A DNA stretch of 17,203 nt. Origin: an uncultured Synechococcaceae cyanobacterium (GTDB taxonomy: Bacteria > Cyanobacteriota > Cyanobacteriia > PCC-6307 > Cyanobiaceae). Of the stretch, positions 1-7,602 are shown one piece after another. Location of the stretch: assembly GCA_902538695.1 (NCBI GenBank), contig CACBGC010000016.1, forward strand, positions 1 through 17,203, given 5' to 3'. The first letter of the stretch is position 1. Each line of letters starts with the position of its first letter. A program made the position numbers and the translations under genes. The notes beneath the pieces were generated by a model that made no database searches, was not told the origin of the DNA, and saw only the letters and a program-made list of their open reading frames with translations.

Positions 1-1
1 T

Positions 2-49
2 TCTAAAGATGAAATACTAGACGTAGAAGTTGATTCTGATAATAAATAA
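2..49 (+). CDS. 3' end of an unidentified gene (partial)
   Basis: Frame 2 is open from the left edge and ends at TAA 47-49. It encodes the acidic tail SKDEILDVEVDSDNK. The acidic, polar composition suits the C-terminus of a soluble protein, but fifteen residues are too few to name a family. Downstream, 50-185 is AT-only-like spacer with no gene that I can see. The next gene (glutathione peroxidase) is convergent with this one. Confidence 0.45.
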   Translation, partial: SKDEILDVEVDSDNK

Positions 50-185
50 GATTTAAAATAAATTAAAGAATACTAAACAAGTTTGAATTCTAAAAAAAGA
101 AATTTTAAAATTATTTGCTTATTTTTTCATTAAATATAAAAAGTCTTTATTTATAATATTTTAATTTGAATTATGAAAGGGGTTG

Positions 186-665
186 TTATGAATCTAAAGC
201 TACTTCTATAGCTGCTATTAAGTTTTCGTCAAACGGTTTAACACCTGGCTTGAATCTTGCAATTACTTTACTATCTTTCCCTATCAGAAACTTCTCGAAA
301 TTCCATTCAACATCTCCTTCAGGTTCAACTTTGTTAAGGGTTGTGTATGGTTCTGTGGTGTTGCCTTTGGCATGAACTTTTTCATAGATTTCAAACTCAA
401 CCCCATATTTTGTTGTGCAAAAATCTTTTATTTCTGAAAGAGAGTCGGGTTCTTGTTTCCCGAAATCATTACAAGGGAATGCAAGTATTCTTAGGCCCTT
501 GCTTGAATATAAATCATGTAGTTTTTGAAGATCCTCATACTGAGCAGTATTTCCACAATAACTAGCTACATTAACAACTAAAATTACCTCCCCAGAATAT
601 TCCCCTAGTTTTATGGATGATCCGTCTGCGGAAAGAACAGTAGTATTTTGTACGTCAACTTGCAT
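186..665 (-). CDS. glutathione peroxidase family protein (Cys type)
   Basis: This 159-residue protein reduces hydrogen peroxide or lipid hydroperoxides with a thiol donor; in bacteria and cyanobacteria Cys-type members often use thioredoxin or NADPH systems rather than glutathione. The peroxidatic cysteine is C37 in NVASYCGNT. The FPCNDFGKQEP block supplies the Gln of the catalytic tetrad and a second conserved Cys, and VEWNF supplies the Trp-Asn pair. Length is normal for bacterial Gpx/BtuE-like enzymes. An in-frame ATG lies 33 nt upstream (698). I prefer 665 because family members begin close to the MQVDVQ-type segment and because a TATACA hexamer at 699-704 (minus strand) would start transcription between the two ATGs. 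Cytosolic, with no signal peptide. The family call is secure; the electron donor is not visible from sequence. Confidence 0.92.
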   Translation of the reverse strand: MQVDVQNTTVLSADGSSIKLGEYSGEVILVVNVASYCGNTAQYEDLQKLHDLYSSKGLRILAFPCNDFGKQEPDSLSEIKDFCTTKYGVEFEIYEKVHAKGNTTEPYTTLNKVEPEGDVEWNFEKFLIGKDSKVIARFKPGVKPFDENLIAAIEVALDS

Positions 666-782
666 TTCTAAAAAAAAATCACCCTTTGAAGATAGCATTG
701 TATAGGCTTTATTGTGTTTAATTTATATGGTGGTTTTGGTTATTTCTTTTATAAGTTTTAATTTTTCATTTATTTAACCCTT

Positions 783-788
783 TATAAT
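783..788 (+). promoter_or_regulatory. candidate -10 box (TATAAT) for the 813-1055 gene and purT
   Basis: A consensus TATAAT lies 24 nt before the TTG start at 813, which would give a leader of roughly 18 nt. No convincing -35 element is visible. In such AT-rich DNA a chance match is possible. Confidence 0.35.
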
Positions 789-812
789 TAATATTATTAA
801 TCAATTTTAAAT

Positions 813-1055
813 TTGGACCCTTTAGACCCACTTACTGAAATTATAAATTCCGGTCAAGGTTTTTCACCTGCAATAGCTTTAGAGAGAATTATTTGGGCAA
901 TGATTGGAATCTTTTTCTTAGGAGCGATTTCAAGATCAATTACTAATAGCATGCGAAGTCAAAACTGGTTTGGTAGAAATTTTTTATTTAGTTATTCTAA
1001 AGAAAAAAAATTTTCAGATGATACCTCCTCACAACCCTCTGGTGATGACGAATAA
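813..1055 (+). CDS. small single-pass membrane protein of unknown function, TTG start
   Basis: 80 residues. The frame opens with TTG at 813 (residues MDPLDPLTEI); no ATG or GTG lies nearby upstream. One hydrophobic helix spans about residues 22-43 (ALERIIWAMIGIFFLGAISR). It is followed by a basic and aromatic stretch and a polar, acidic C-terminus (SQPSGDDE). I do not recognise a family. The stop is 9 nt before the purT ATG, so the two are very probably co-transcribed and perhaps translationally coupled, although nothing in the protein suggests a role in purine synthesis. The consensus -10 hexamer at 783-788 is correctly placed for this TTG. Confidence 0.75.
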   Translation: MDPLDPLTEIINSGQGFSPAIALERIIWAMIGIFFLGAISRSITNSMRSQNWFGRNFLFSYSKEKKFSDDTSSQPSGDDE

Positions 1056-1064
1056 GTTTTATAT

Positions 1065-2240
1065 ATGAAAGAATCAATTTTTTCTAAAAAGAGAATTTTA
1101 TTGCTTGGTAGCGGCGAGCTTGGAAAAGAATTAGTAATAGAATCCAAAAGATTAGGATTAGAAGTTATCGCAATTGACCGATACGAAAAAGCACCTGCAA
1201 TGCAAGTTGCTGATTATTCAAGGGTAATTGATATGGGGGATAAAAATATTTTAAAAAATGTTATAAAAGAATTTAAGCCAGACTATGTTGTCCCAGAAAT
1301 AGAGGCACTTTCAATTGAAGCCCTAAAAGAACTAGAGGATGAAGGATTCAATATTGTTCCCAATGCCAGAACTGTAGAAATTACAATGAATAGAGATAAA
1401 ATTAGAGACTTAGCTTCTAGAGATTTAAAAATAAAAACTGCAAAGTTTGATTATATTTTTGAATTTCATGATTTAGAAAAAAAAGCAGATGAAATTGGAT
1501 TCCCACTCTTACTTAAGCCTTTAATGAGCTCTTCAGGAAAGGGACAGAGTTTGGTTGAAACAAAAAATGATTTACAAAATGCTTGGAAACAAGCACAAGC
1601 AAATTCAAGAGGAAAGGTTAAAGGTGTAATTATTGAAGAATTTATTAATTTTGATTTTGAGTTTACTCTTCTAACTGTAAGAAAAGAAAATGGTGAAAAT
1701 ATTTTTTGTTTACCAATTGGACATCTTCAATCTAATGGAGACTATCAATGTAGTTGGCAACCTATAGAAATCAAGGAGTCCTTAATTATTGAGGCTAAGA
1801 GAATGACAAGTAGAATATTAAATAACCTTAATGGAGCTGGATTATACGGAGTAGAGTTTTTTATAAAAGGAAGCGAGGTTATATTTTCAGAATTATCTCC
1901 AAGACCACACGACACCGGTATGGTTACATTAGTTAGTCAAAATATTAATGAATTTGAATTACATTTAAGGGCTTTTTTAAATTTACCAATACCGCGTATA
2001 GATCTAATAGAACCCTCTGCAACCAGAGTTATACTTTCTAATCAAGAGTATCTAAATCCTATTTATGAAGGACTTAATGAAGCATTAGAATTTGAAAAGA
2101 CAAAAGTGCTTATATTTGGCAAACCACTTTCCAGAAAAGGCAGAAGAATGGGTGTTGTTCTCTCATCAAATTCTGACGTTAATTTGGCTAGAAAAAATGC
2201 AGATGAAGCTGCACGTAAAATAAAAGTCTGTACTACATAA
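1065..2240 (+). CDS. purT: phosphoribosylglycinamide formyltransferase 2 (formate-dependent GAR transformylase)
   Basis: PurT converts GAR, formate and ATP to formyl-GAR, the third step of purine synthesis, without using 10-formyl-tetrahydrofolate. At 391 residues it matches E. coli PurT (392). It has the ATP-grasp layout. The N-terminal Rossmann-like segment is RILLLGSGELGKE (about residues 10-22), then AIDRYEKAPAMQVAD and VVPEIEAL, which is the GAR-binding region. The ATP-grasp core includes MNRDKIRDLA, PLLLKPLMSSSGKGQS and VIIEEFINFDFEFTLL. The metal-binding end is GVEFFIKGSEVIFSELSPRPHDTG. Cytosolic. It follows the small membrane protein gene by 9 nt. All core motifs are intact, so the enzyme is expected to be active. 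Confidence 0.97.
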   Translation: MKESIFSKKRILLLGSGELGKELVIESKRLGLEVIAIDRYEKAPAMQVADYSRVIDMGDKNILKNVIKEFKPDYVVPEIEALSIEALKELEDEGFNIVPNARTVEITMNRDKIRDLASRDLKIKTAKFDYIFEFHDLEKKADEIGFPLLLKPLMSSSGKGQSLVETKNDLQNAWKQAQANSRGKVKGVIIEEFINFDFEFTLLTVRKENGENIFCLPIGHLQSNGDYQCSWQPIEIKESLIIEAKRMTSRILNNLNGAGLYGVEFFIKGSEVIFSELSPRPHDTGMVTLVSQNINEFELHLRAFLNLPIPRIDLIEPSATRVILSNQEYLNPIYEGLNEALEFEKTKVLIFGKPLSRKGRRMGVVLSSNSDVNLARKNADEAARKIKVCTT

Positions 2241-2333
2241 ATATTAAATAAAAATAACGAAAAAAATACTTATTTCCTTTGTTTTTATTCTCTGCCTATA
2301 TAGGTATTATTTGAGTATCTTCTTTATTTTGAA

Positions 2334-2534
2334 ATGATAGAAAACTATAAAGGTTGGGACATAACTTTAAATTGGGATAATAAAGATTATCTCAAAAGGG
2401 ATACTACTAAAAGTAATTTTTTTAATCAAAAGGAAAAATGGATTGGTGTTCACTTAAATGGTGAAAAAATCTATGGTTCTTCTCTAAAAGAAATTAGACA
2501 TATTATTGATTATCCTAGTTTGCATGCGAAGTAG
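2334..2534 (+). CDS. conserved-looking small soluble protein, unknown function
   Basis: 66 residues from an ATG at 2334. The sequence is polar and rich in Trp, Lys and Asn (YKGWDITLNWDNKDYLK; later KWIGVHLNGEKIYG and a C-terminal helix KEIRHIIDYPS). There is no signal peptide or membrane helix. The alternating pattern WIGVHLNGEKIYGSSLKEIRHIID suggests a small strand-turn-strand-helix fold of about 60 residues, but I cannot name a family. It stands alone on the plus strand, 93 nt after purT, with a small minus-strand gene beyond it. Coding status rests on clean codon structure and a plausible globular composition. Confidence 0.65.
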   Translation: MIENYKGWDITLNWDNKDYLKRDTTKSNFFNQKEKWIGVHLNGEKIYGSSLKEIRHIIDYPSLHAK

Positions 2535-2548
2535 GTTAAAAGATTTTT

Positions 2549-2710
2549 TTAATTATCCTGATTATTTTCATTATCTTCAATAAGTTCATTAGCAAGTTTT
2601 CTCAAATCTCCCTTAATCGAGACCCATGTAAAGGCGATTATAAAAATTGAAGCAGATATTGCAACAGTAATTTTTTCGACAGGGGACATTCCAAGTGCAA
2701 TAGCAAACAT
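2549..2710 (-). CDS. 53-residue single-pass membrane protein (small gene)
   Basis: Reading the minus strand from ATG at 2710 to TAA at 2549 gives 53 residues. A short N-terminus (MFAIALGMSPVEK) is followed by a membrane helix at about residues 13-31 (ITVAISASIFIIAFTWVSI), a basic stop-transfer patch (KGDLRK) and an acidic, Asn-rich tail (ELIEDNENNQDN). This topology, hydrophobic helix then basic then acidic, is what a real small thylakoid or plasma-membrane protein looks like. A perfect TATAAT lies on the minus strand at 2734-2739, 23 nt before the ATG. The family is unknown to me. Similarity of architecture to the 813-1055 protein is general only. Confidence 0.7.
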   Translation of the reverse strand: MFAIALGMSPVEKITVAISASIFIIAFTWVSIKGDLRKLANELIEDNENNQDN

Positions 2711-2733
2711 TTCAAACCAGATACTAATTTTTC

Positions 2734-2739
2734 ATTATA
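2734..2739 (-). promoter_or_regulatory. candidate -10 box for the 53-residue membrane protein
   Basis: The minus strand reads TATAAT here, 23 nt upstream of the ATG at 2710. A weak TTTAAC sits 17 nt further upstream (2757-2762). This placement supports the small gene. Confidence 0.35.
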
Positions 2740-2873
2740 TTGAATTTTTTTAAATAGTTAAAATCAAATTGTTTTTTGCAATGATATTTAATTATTAAAA
2801 ATATAATAAATAAAACTAAATTACTTATTTATTTATTGTTTCTAATTTAAATTTTATTCAGTAAGATTAAATA

Positions 2874-3095
2874 ATGGAAAAAAAAAAGTGCCCCCAATGT
2901 AAAAATTTAATTTTAAAAACTTCCCCAACATGTTTATATTGTGGTAGACCTAATAAATTTATAACTAAGGAATACGTAAATAAAAAATGGAATAAAGATA
3001 ATAAAAAAAATTTAATCGATAATATTTTTATTAATAAGTATCTTGTACTTATTCTATTCCTAATATTTACAATTTTTATTATTATATTTAGTTAA
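2874..3095 (+). CDS. zinc-ribbon protein with C-terminal membrane anchor
   Basis: 73 residues. The N-terminus has two CxxC knuckles, C6-P-Q-C9 and C20-L-Y-C23, ten residues apart and followed by GRP: a typical zinc-ribbon, rubredoxin-like knuckle. A basic linker (NKKWNKDNKKN) leads to one strongly hydrophobic C-terminal helix, about residues 54-72. The ribbon would sit in the cytoplasm, tethered to a membrane. Family members of this shape are common in bacteria but mostly uncharacterised, so I infer metal binding only. The gene is convergent with pepN, with 14 nt between the stops. Confidence 0.72.
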   Translation: MEKKKCPQCKNLILKTSPTCLYCGRPNKFITKEYVNKKWNKDNKKNLIDNIFINKYLVLILFLIFTIFIIIFS

Positions 3096-3109
3096 ATAAC
3101 ATCAATTAA

Positions 3110-5716
3110 TCACTCTATTATTGCATCTAATACTTCTTTAGTATTTGTTGATAGTTTATTTTTTTTAATCTGCTTTATTGCTTCTACCATATTATTTTTG
3201 TAAGGGTCTGAATAATAATTGTATCTACTAAATACTTTCACAAATCGGGAAATTACGATTGGATTTAATTTATCAAAGTCAATTATCTTTTTTGCAATAT
3301 ATTTATAACCAGAACCATCCATTGCATGAAAAGTACTATTACTTGTAACGAAAGTATTTAATATAGATCTTAAAGTGTTTGGTGATTTTGAATCAAAAAA
3401 CTTATTTTCAAATAATTTTTCAATGCTGTTTGTTTTTTCATCAATTTCTATAGATGCATTGAATGAGAACCAACTATCCAAAACGACACTATTATTTTTC
3501 CATTTATTGAAAAATATATTTGAAATAAATTTTCTTTCAGGACAATTAATCCTACTGAAAGAATTCAATGCAGCTTTTGCTAGCGTCATCGAATTACTAT
3601 CGACATAATTAATTATTTTGCATTTAATTTCCTCATCATTACCGTGCAAGAGTAATTTCCAAATAGTTTCGATTAGTTTTCTTTCGTTTTTACCTTCTGG
3701 CCAAACTTTATCTAGATTTTTCTCTATTTCTTGGAGCTTAATATATAATTCTTCTTTTAATTTGGTACCAAATAAATGATTTAATTCGTCAATAGTTTTA
3801 TATATCTTTAAAGGATCTATATTTTCCATCTCTGATTCCATTTCAGCAAATGTCGGAATACTTAGTAATTCAGATAAGAGAGACAGATTTATATCATTAT
3901 TTTTTATGAATGACATTAAAGTGCTTATTAATTTATTTTCAACTTTGTGATCTGGCTTTTCATCTAATCTGCACAAAATTATTTTTTTAAATAATTCTCT
4001 TACAGTATTAGATAATGTAAAAAAATCTTTTTCATATTTTAAGATTAAAAATTTTTCATCCAAGGTAGTGTCAGATTTCCAATCAACAGGTGAAGAGAAT
4101 TCGCGAAAATAAGTTACTAAGGGGATTTTGAGGTGAGATCTAACATTCCTAAAAATAAATTCTTGTTTTTTTGTTTTTAAAATAACTGTTTTTTCTATTG
4201 TTTTATTATCTCCAAAAAATATAGCCAGATTTATAGGAATTATTAGAGGTAAATCATTATATGTGTTCTTTTTTATTGGATTACTTTGAGAGGCTTCAAT
4301 TATGAGTTTTTCGTCTTTTTGATCCCAGATCCTCTTGAATTTAACTTTTGGTGTGCCATTTTGCTTGTACCAGATTTTGAATTCTTCAGGACAAATTTCC
4401 TTATTATGCTCTAAAACTTTATCGACAAATTGGTCTATTGTTGCCGCCTTCCCATCATATGTTGAGATATAATTACTAAATCCTTTGTAGAAATTTTCAT
4501 CTTTTACAAGCTTGTTAAGCATTCTAATTATTTCTGCTCCTTTTTCGTATATCGTGGTCGTGTAGAAATTGTCTATTTCTTGGTATCTTTCTGGCATTAC
4601 AGGATGCGAAGTTGGACCAGAATCCTCTCTAAATTGATTTCTTCTAAGAAATTTTGCATCCTCAAGTCTCTTGATTTCATAATTATGAAGATCTGCTGTG
4701 AACTGTTGATCTCTGAAGACTGTTAAACCCTCTTTTAGTGATAATTGAAACCAATCCCTACAAGTCACTCTATTACCAGTCCAATTATGAAAGTATTCAT
4801 GGGCGATCACACCCTCTATTCTCTCTAATTCCTCATCAGTTGTTGTTTCGGAATTAGCTAGTATTAGTTTCGAGTTGAAAATATTGAGACTTTTATTTTC
4901 CATTGCTCCCATATTAAAGTGCCTGATTGCGACTATATTGAACAATGACAAATCGTATTCAAGGTTATATTTATCTTCGTCCCATCTCATGGATTTCTGT
5001 AAGGAACTTATTGCATGTTGGACATATTTTTCATCACCATACTCAACATAAATATTTATTTTTACTTTTTTATTCGATTTTGTTATGAAATTATCTTTTA
5101 CACAATTAAGCTTACCCGCTACCAATGCAAATAGATATGAGGGTTTCGGATATGGGTCTTCCCATATTATTTCATGTCGATTATTTGTAAGATCATTTTC
5201 TTTTACGATGTTACCATTTGAAAGTAGAACAGGATAATCATTCTTGTCGGCCTCAATTCTCACAGTGTATTTGCTTAGAATATCAGGCCTATCAGAGTGA
5301 AAACTTATTCTCCTAAATCCCTCTGCCTCACATTGCGTAGTTATAATTCCATTACTCTCATACATTCCTAAAAGGGATATATTTTCCTTTGGTTTAATTA
5401 TTCCTTCTATTTTTAAAAAAAAATTATCTTTATTTATATTTTCAATTTTTAAGTTATTTTTTTGCTGTTTGTAGTATTTCTCTTCTAATAATGAATCATC
5501 TATAAATATTTTCTTTATTAATATATCCGTACCATCAAGAATTAGATTTCTGGTATTCTTATTTTTTTTTTCCAATTTTAGCTTGGTCGTTACATTTACA
5601 GCATTTTTCTTAATTACGAAGTCCAAAAAGATTTCTGGTATTTCATAATCAAAAACCTTGTAATCTTCAAGTTTTATATATCTTGAAATGTTCTTTTGGT
5701 TTATTGGATTGTTCAT
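3110..5716 (-). CDS. pepN: aminopeptidase N (M1 family zinc metallopeptidase)
   Basis: 868 residues, close to E. coli PepN (870). It removes N-terminal amino acids from peptides in the cytoplasm, late in protein turnover or peptide nitrogen use. The substrate-binding GAMEN motif is at residues 270-274. The zinc site HEYFH is at 306-310 and the third zinc ligand E329 lies exactly 18 residues later (LKEGLTVF). The transition-state Tyr is Y390 in IYEKGAEIIRML. The N-terminal saddle domain carries the expected QCEAEGFRRI segment, and the C-terminal alpha-solenoid half is Lys/Asn-rich but full length. There is no signal peptide. The gene lies 45 nt downstream of the exported-protein gene on the same strand. 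All catalytic residues are intact. Confidence 0.97.
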   Translation of the reverse strand: MNNPINQKNISRYIKLEDYKVFDYEIPEIFLDFVIKKNAVNVTTKLKLEKKNKNTRNLILDGTDILIKKIFIDDSLLEEKYYKQQKNNLKIENINKDNFFLKIEGIIKPKENISLLGMYESNGIITTQCEAEGFRRISFHSDRPDILSKYTVRIEADKNDYPVLLSNGNIVKENDLTNNRHEIIWEDPYPKPSYLFALVAGKLNCVKDNFITKSNKKVKINIYVEYGDEKYVQHAISSLQKSMRWDEDKYNLEYDLSLFNIVAIRHFNMGAMENKSLNIFNSKLILANSETTTDEELERIEGVIAHEYFHNWTGNRVTCRDWFQLSLKEGLTVFRDQQFTADLHNYEIKRLEDAKFLRRNQFREDSGPTSHPVMPERYQEIDNFYTTTIYEKGAEIIRMLNKLVKDENFYKGFSNYISTYDGKAATIDQFVDKVLEHNKEICPEEFKIWYKQNGTPKVKFKRIWDQKDEKLIIEASQSNPIKKNTYNDLPLIIPINLAIFFGDNKTIEKTVILKTKKQEFIFRNVRSHLKIPLVTYFREFSSPVDWKSDTTLDEKFLILKYEKDFFTLSNTVRELFKKIILCRLDEKPDHKVENKLISTLMSFIKNNDINLSLLSELLSIPTFAEMESEMENIDPLKIYKTIDELNHLFGTKLKEELYIKLQEIEKNLDKVWPEGKNERKLIETIWKLLLHGNDEEIKCKIINYVDSNSMTLAKAALNSFSRINCPERKFISNIFFNKWKNNSVVLDSWFSFNASIEIDEKTNSIEKLFENKFFDSKSPNTLRSILNTFVTSNSTFHAMDGSGYKYIAKKIIDFDKLNPIVISRFVKVFSRYNYYSDPYKNNMVEAIKQIKKNKLSTNTKEVLDAIIE

Positions 5717-5761
5717 CTTTAAAAAAGTTAAGAAGTTAAAAAATCTAGAATAATTATGAAA

Positions 5762-6127
5762 TTATAAGTTTGGCTTATTATCTTCTGTTTCACAAAAATG
5801 TGTTTTAATCTCTCCGGAAGGTAGTAGTTCGTATAAAGAGGGATTATTAATATCAGGCGATCCGTCCTTATTAAATTGGTACCTCCAGTCCCATTTTTTA
5901 TCTGTAAAGGAAATATAATCTTTTCTTAGAGAATATGGAAGCATAAGCTTTTTTTTATTCCAATTAATATTTATAAATGCTCCTGGCTTTAACTCAGATA
6001 TCTTTTTTACTATGGAAAAGTCACCATTAATATTATTTCTCACCATAAGATTAAGCTTTGAATTTTCACATACATAGCTACTATTTATAGCTAAAAAAAG
6101 TATTGAGGTAATAAAAAATGAATGAAT
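5762..6127 (-). CDS. small exported protein of unknown function, probable ATT start
   Basis: The first conventional start is ATG at 6046, giving 94 residues (MVRNNINGDF...). The frame, however, is open upstream to a stop at 6152-6154, and the extra residues form a good secretion signal. Reading ATT at 6127 as the start gives HSFFITSILFLAINSSYVC, with a hydrophobic core followed by small residues. A strong Shine-Dalgarno AAAGGAG (6135-6141) lies 7 nt before that ATT; no ATG, GTG or TTG exists in the extension. The 121-residue protein then has two cysteines, about C20 and C112, which could form a disulphide after export. The middle is rich in Trp and Tyr (WNKKKLMLPYSL, KWDWRYQFNKDG). No family recognised. 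The gene precedes pepN by 45 nt. The coding frame is confident; the exact start is inferred. Confidence 0.72.
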   Translation of the reverse strand: MHSFFITSILFLAINSSYVCENSKLNLMVRNNINGDFSIVKKISELKPGAFININWNKKKLMLPYSLRKDYISFTDKKWDWRYQFNKDGSPDINNPSLYELLPSGEIKTHFCETEDNKPNL

Positions 6128-6134
6128 TTTTGAG

Positions 6135-6141
6135 CTCCTTT
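6135..6141 (-). promoter_or_regulatory. strong Shine-Dalgarno site (AAAGGAG) ahead of an ATT codon
   Basis: The minus strand reads AAAGGAG followed by CTCAAAA and then ATT. The 7-nt spacing is optimal. Most genes in this window lack such a clear ribosome-binding site, so its position in front of a signal-peptide frame helps decide the start of the 5762-6127 gene. The next ATG is about 90 nt away, far outside its reach. Confidence 0.55.
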
Positions 6142-6196
6142 TAAAGTAGATTTACTTTCAAGCTAAATGACTTAATTAAAAATCTTTTGGTTAGAT

Positions 6197-6913
6197 TTAA
6201 ATCATAATAGATTGCATACTCTTTAGATCTACAAGATTACAATCTAATTCCTCTTGATAATCCTGAACTGAAATAAAATTATTTAAAAAACCTGAATATT
6301 TTGCATCTCCGCCTATGGTGCTTGAAAGTATATATTTTGGATTAAATTTGTTAATCAATTTAGGGATTACATCAGCACCTTTTACAAAAGAACCAACTAG
6401 GGGTAATTCCAAATTTTTTGTAGGAGTAATAACTGCATCAAGACTTTGCTTGTTTAAATTTTCATCAAGATATCCATGGGGTTCTATGTAAAACCCATTA
6501 TCTTGATCGTCTTTAACAATATATCCGTTTTCTATTTGTGGCACTGGAGCACCAGCAGTTGCTTCAAAACTTAAATTAAAAAGAATTTTCTTTTCAGTTG
6601 GCTTAAGCACTTTAATTGAACTGAAACCAATTTTTTTTAATATTTCAATAGCACTTTTAGGGCAAATTATAGGAATATCCTTTCTGAACATTTCTAATGT
6701 TGGAACATGACAGTGGTCAGGTAAACCTTGTGTTAACAAAATAATATCTATATTTTTATCAATTGAAATTTCTTCTTCTAATGATCCTTTAAAAAACCAC
6801 TCACCTGGAGGAAATATTAAATCTCCTTTGAGCCAAGGATCAATAATTAAATTGGTTTTTTTAAATTTCATAAGCCAACCGTTTGAACCAAGGTAGGTCG
6901 CTTCAAAAGTCAT
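6197..6913 (-). CDS. metallo-beta-lactamase-fold protein with a degenerate metal motif
   Basis: 238 residues from ATG 6913; a TTG two codons upstream (6919) is less likely. The protein shows the start of the UlaG/YycJ-type MBL fold: MTFEATYLGSNGWLMKF, then LIIDPWLKGD, then a strand IDIILLTQGLPDHCH. In canonical enzymes that strand leads to HxHxDH. Here the motif reads Q62-G-L64-P-D66-H67, so the first two histidines are missing while D66, H67 and a later H69 remain. Later segments (GAPVP, GFYIEPHGYLD, DAVITPTKNLELP, YILSSTIGGDAKYSGFL) follow the fold. I recall similar QGL.DH.H variants in cyanobacterial and plant proteins, so this may be a subfamily rather than decay. The substrate is unknown. 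It lies in a minus-strand run with two small upstream genes. Confidence 0.8.
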   Translation of the reverse strand: MTFEATYLGSNGWLMKFKKTNLIIDPWLKGDLIFPPGEWFFKGSLEEEISIDKNIDIILLTQGLPDHCHVPTLEMFRKDIPIICPKSAIEILKKIGFSSIKVLKPTEKKILFNLSFEATAGAPVPQIENGYIVKDDQDNGFYIEPHGYLDENLNKQSLDAVITPTKNLELPLVGSFVKGADVIPKLINKFNPKYILSSTIGGDAKYSGFLNNFISVQDYQEELDCNLVDLKSMQSIMI

Positions 6914-6978
6914 TATCAATTAATTGTTTATTAGACTATAAGGTAATTTTGGCTTTATCGAGAAATTACTAATTTAGA

Positions 6979-7281
6979 TTAGTTTGCTTCATTTAAAATC
7001 TGAAATGACTTTCTTTTTAGATTGAATATTAAAACTTGATTATCTTTATAACTAATCTCAAAGTTTTCTTTTTCTAGCATTTGTATTGGTATGAGAGCTA
7101 ATCCTCCTGTTCCTGAAAATATTATTGGCATGGTGCTATTTTTAGTACCATTCATTTTTTGTAAATCAATAGCTTGAGAAACTATTTTTCTGGCTTTATC
7201 AAATCCGTAGTCCTCTATTAATTCAGGCCATAAAAAGTTAACTAATTCATATTTCGAAAACTCGATTTGTACTGTTTTCAT
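6979..7281 (-). CDS. conserved-type hypothetical protein, 100 residues
   Basis: ATG at 7281. The protein is soluble, with no signal or membrane helix. It opens with a strand (MKTVQIEFSKYELVNFLWPEL), continues with a helix (DKARKIVSQAIDLQKMNG), then a glycine-rich turn (IIFSGTGGLALIPIQ), and ends with paired strands (FEISYKDNQVLIFNLKRKSFQIL). I do not recognise the family. Spacing to the 61-residue gene upstream is 28 nt, and to the MBL-fold gene downstream about 65 nt, so the three are probably one transcript. Confidence 0.75.
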   Translation of the reverse strand: MKTVQIEFSKYELVNFLWPELIEDYGFDKARKIVSQAIDLQKMNGTKNSTMPIIFSGTGGLALIPIQMLEKENFEISYKDNQVLIFNLKRKSFQILNEAN

Positions 7282-7309
7282 TAAAAAATAATAGATTTCT
7301 AGTGATTAA

Positions 7310-7495
7310 TTAATTACTATTTTTAAACCTATCCATGACTAGTTGTAACATATCCACTACATCACCATCAGTTAAATTTAAATCCTTCTTTAAATCATTG
7401 CAAGTTAAATTCATTTCAAGTGCCGCTTCAGCCATATGATTGACTTTTTGGTTATCACCTCCCAATGAAATAAAGGGATTGAAGTTTTCTATCAT
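7310..7495 (-). CDS. small helical protein, 61 residues, unknown function
   Basis: ATG at 7495. An N-terminal loop (MIENFNPFISLGGDNQK) precedes two amphipathic helices (VNHMAEAALEMNLTCNDLKKDLN and DGDVVDMLQLVMDRFK). The helical part resembles a small helix-turn-helix or adaptor-like bundle, but no recognition motif is clear, so I leave the function open. It is the first gene of the likely 61-aa / 100-aa / MBL-fold unit; the upstream DCC-type gene ends 107 nt before it. Confidence 0.7.
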   Translation of the reverse strand: MIENFNPFISLGGDNQKVNHMAEAALEMNLTCNDLKKDLNLTDGDVVDMLQLVMDRFKNSN

Positions 7496-7602
7496 TTAAT
7501 ACTTGTTGCTACCACCTAGTTCTAGCTAAGAAATAATTAATTATCATTTATTGATACAGAAGCTTATAAATATGTTATTTAATATTTAGAAAGTTTTTAT
7601 TT

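Noticed and set aside
166..565. Two plus-strand open frames (166-375 and 341-565)
   Set aside because: They are antisense to the glutathione peroxidase gene, whose catalytic motifs are intact, and show no domain features.
1025..1033. CTCCTCACA, resembling the unpaired core of the cyanobacterial small RNA Yfr1
   Set aside because: It lies inside the coding end of the 813-1055 gene, matches only part of the motif and lacks the flanking stem and terminator.
2295..2304. CCTATATAGG palindrome upstream of the 2334 gene
   Set aside because: Only 10 bp, mostly A/T, and without any recognised regulator; not enough to call an operator.
3375..3608. Plus-strand open frame opposite pepN
   Set aside because: Fully antisense to the C-terminal domain of aminopeptidase N, with no independent coding signal.
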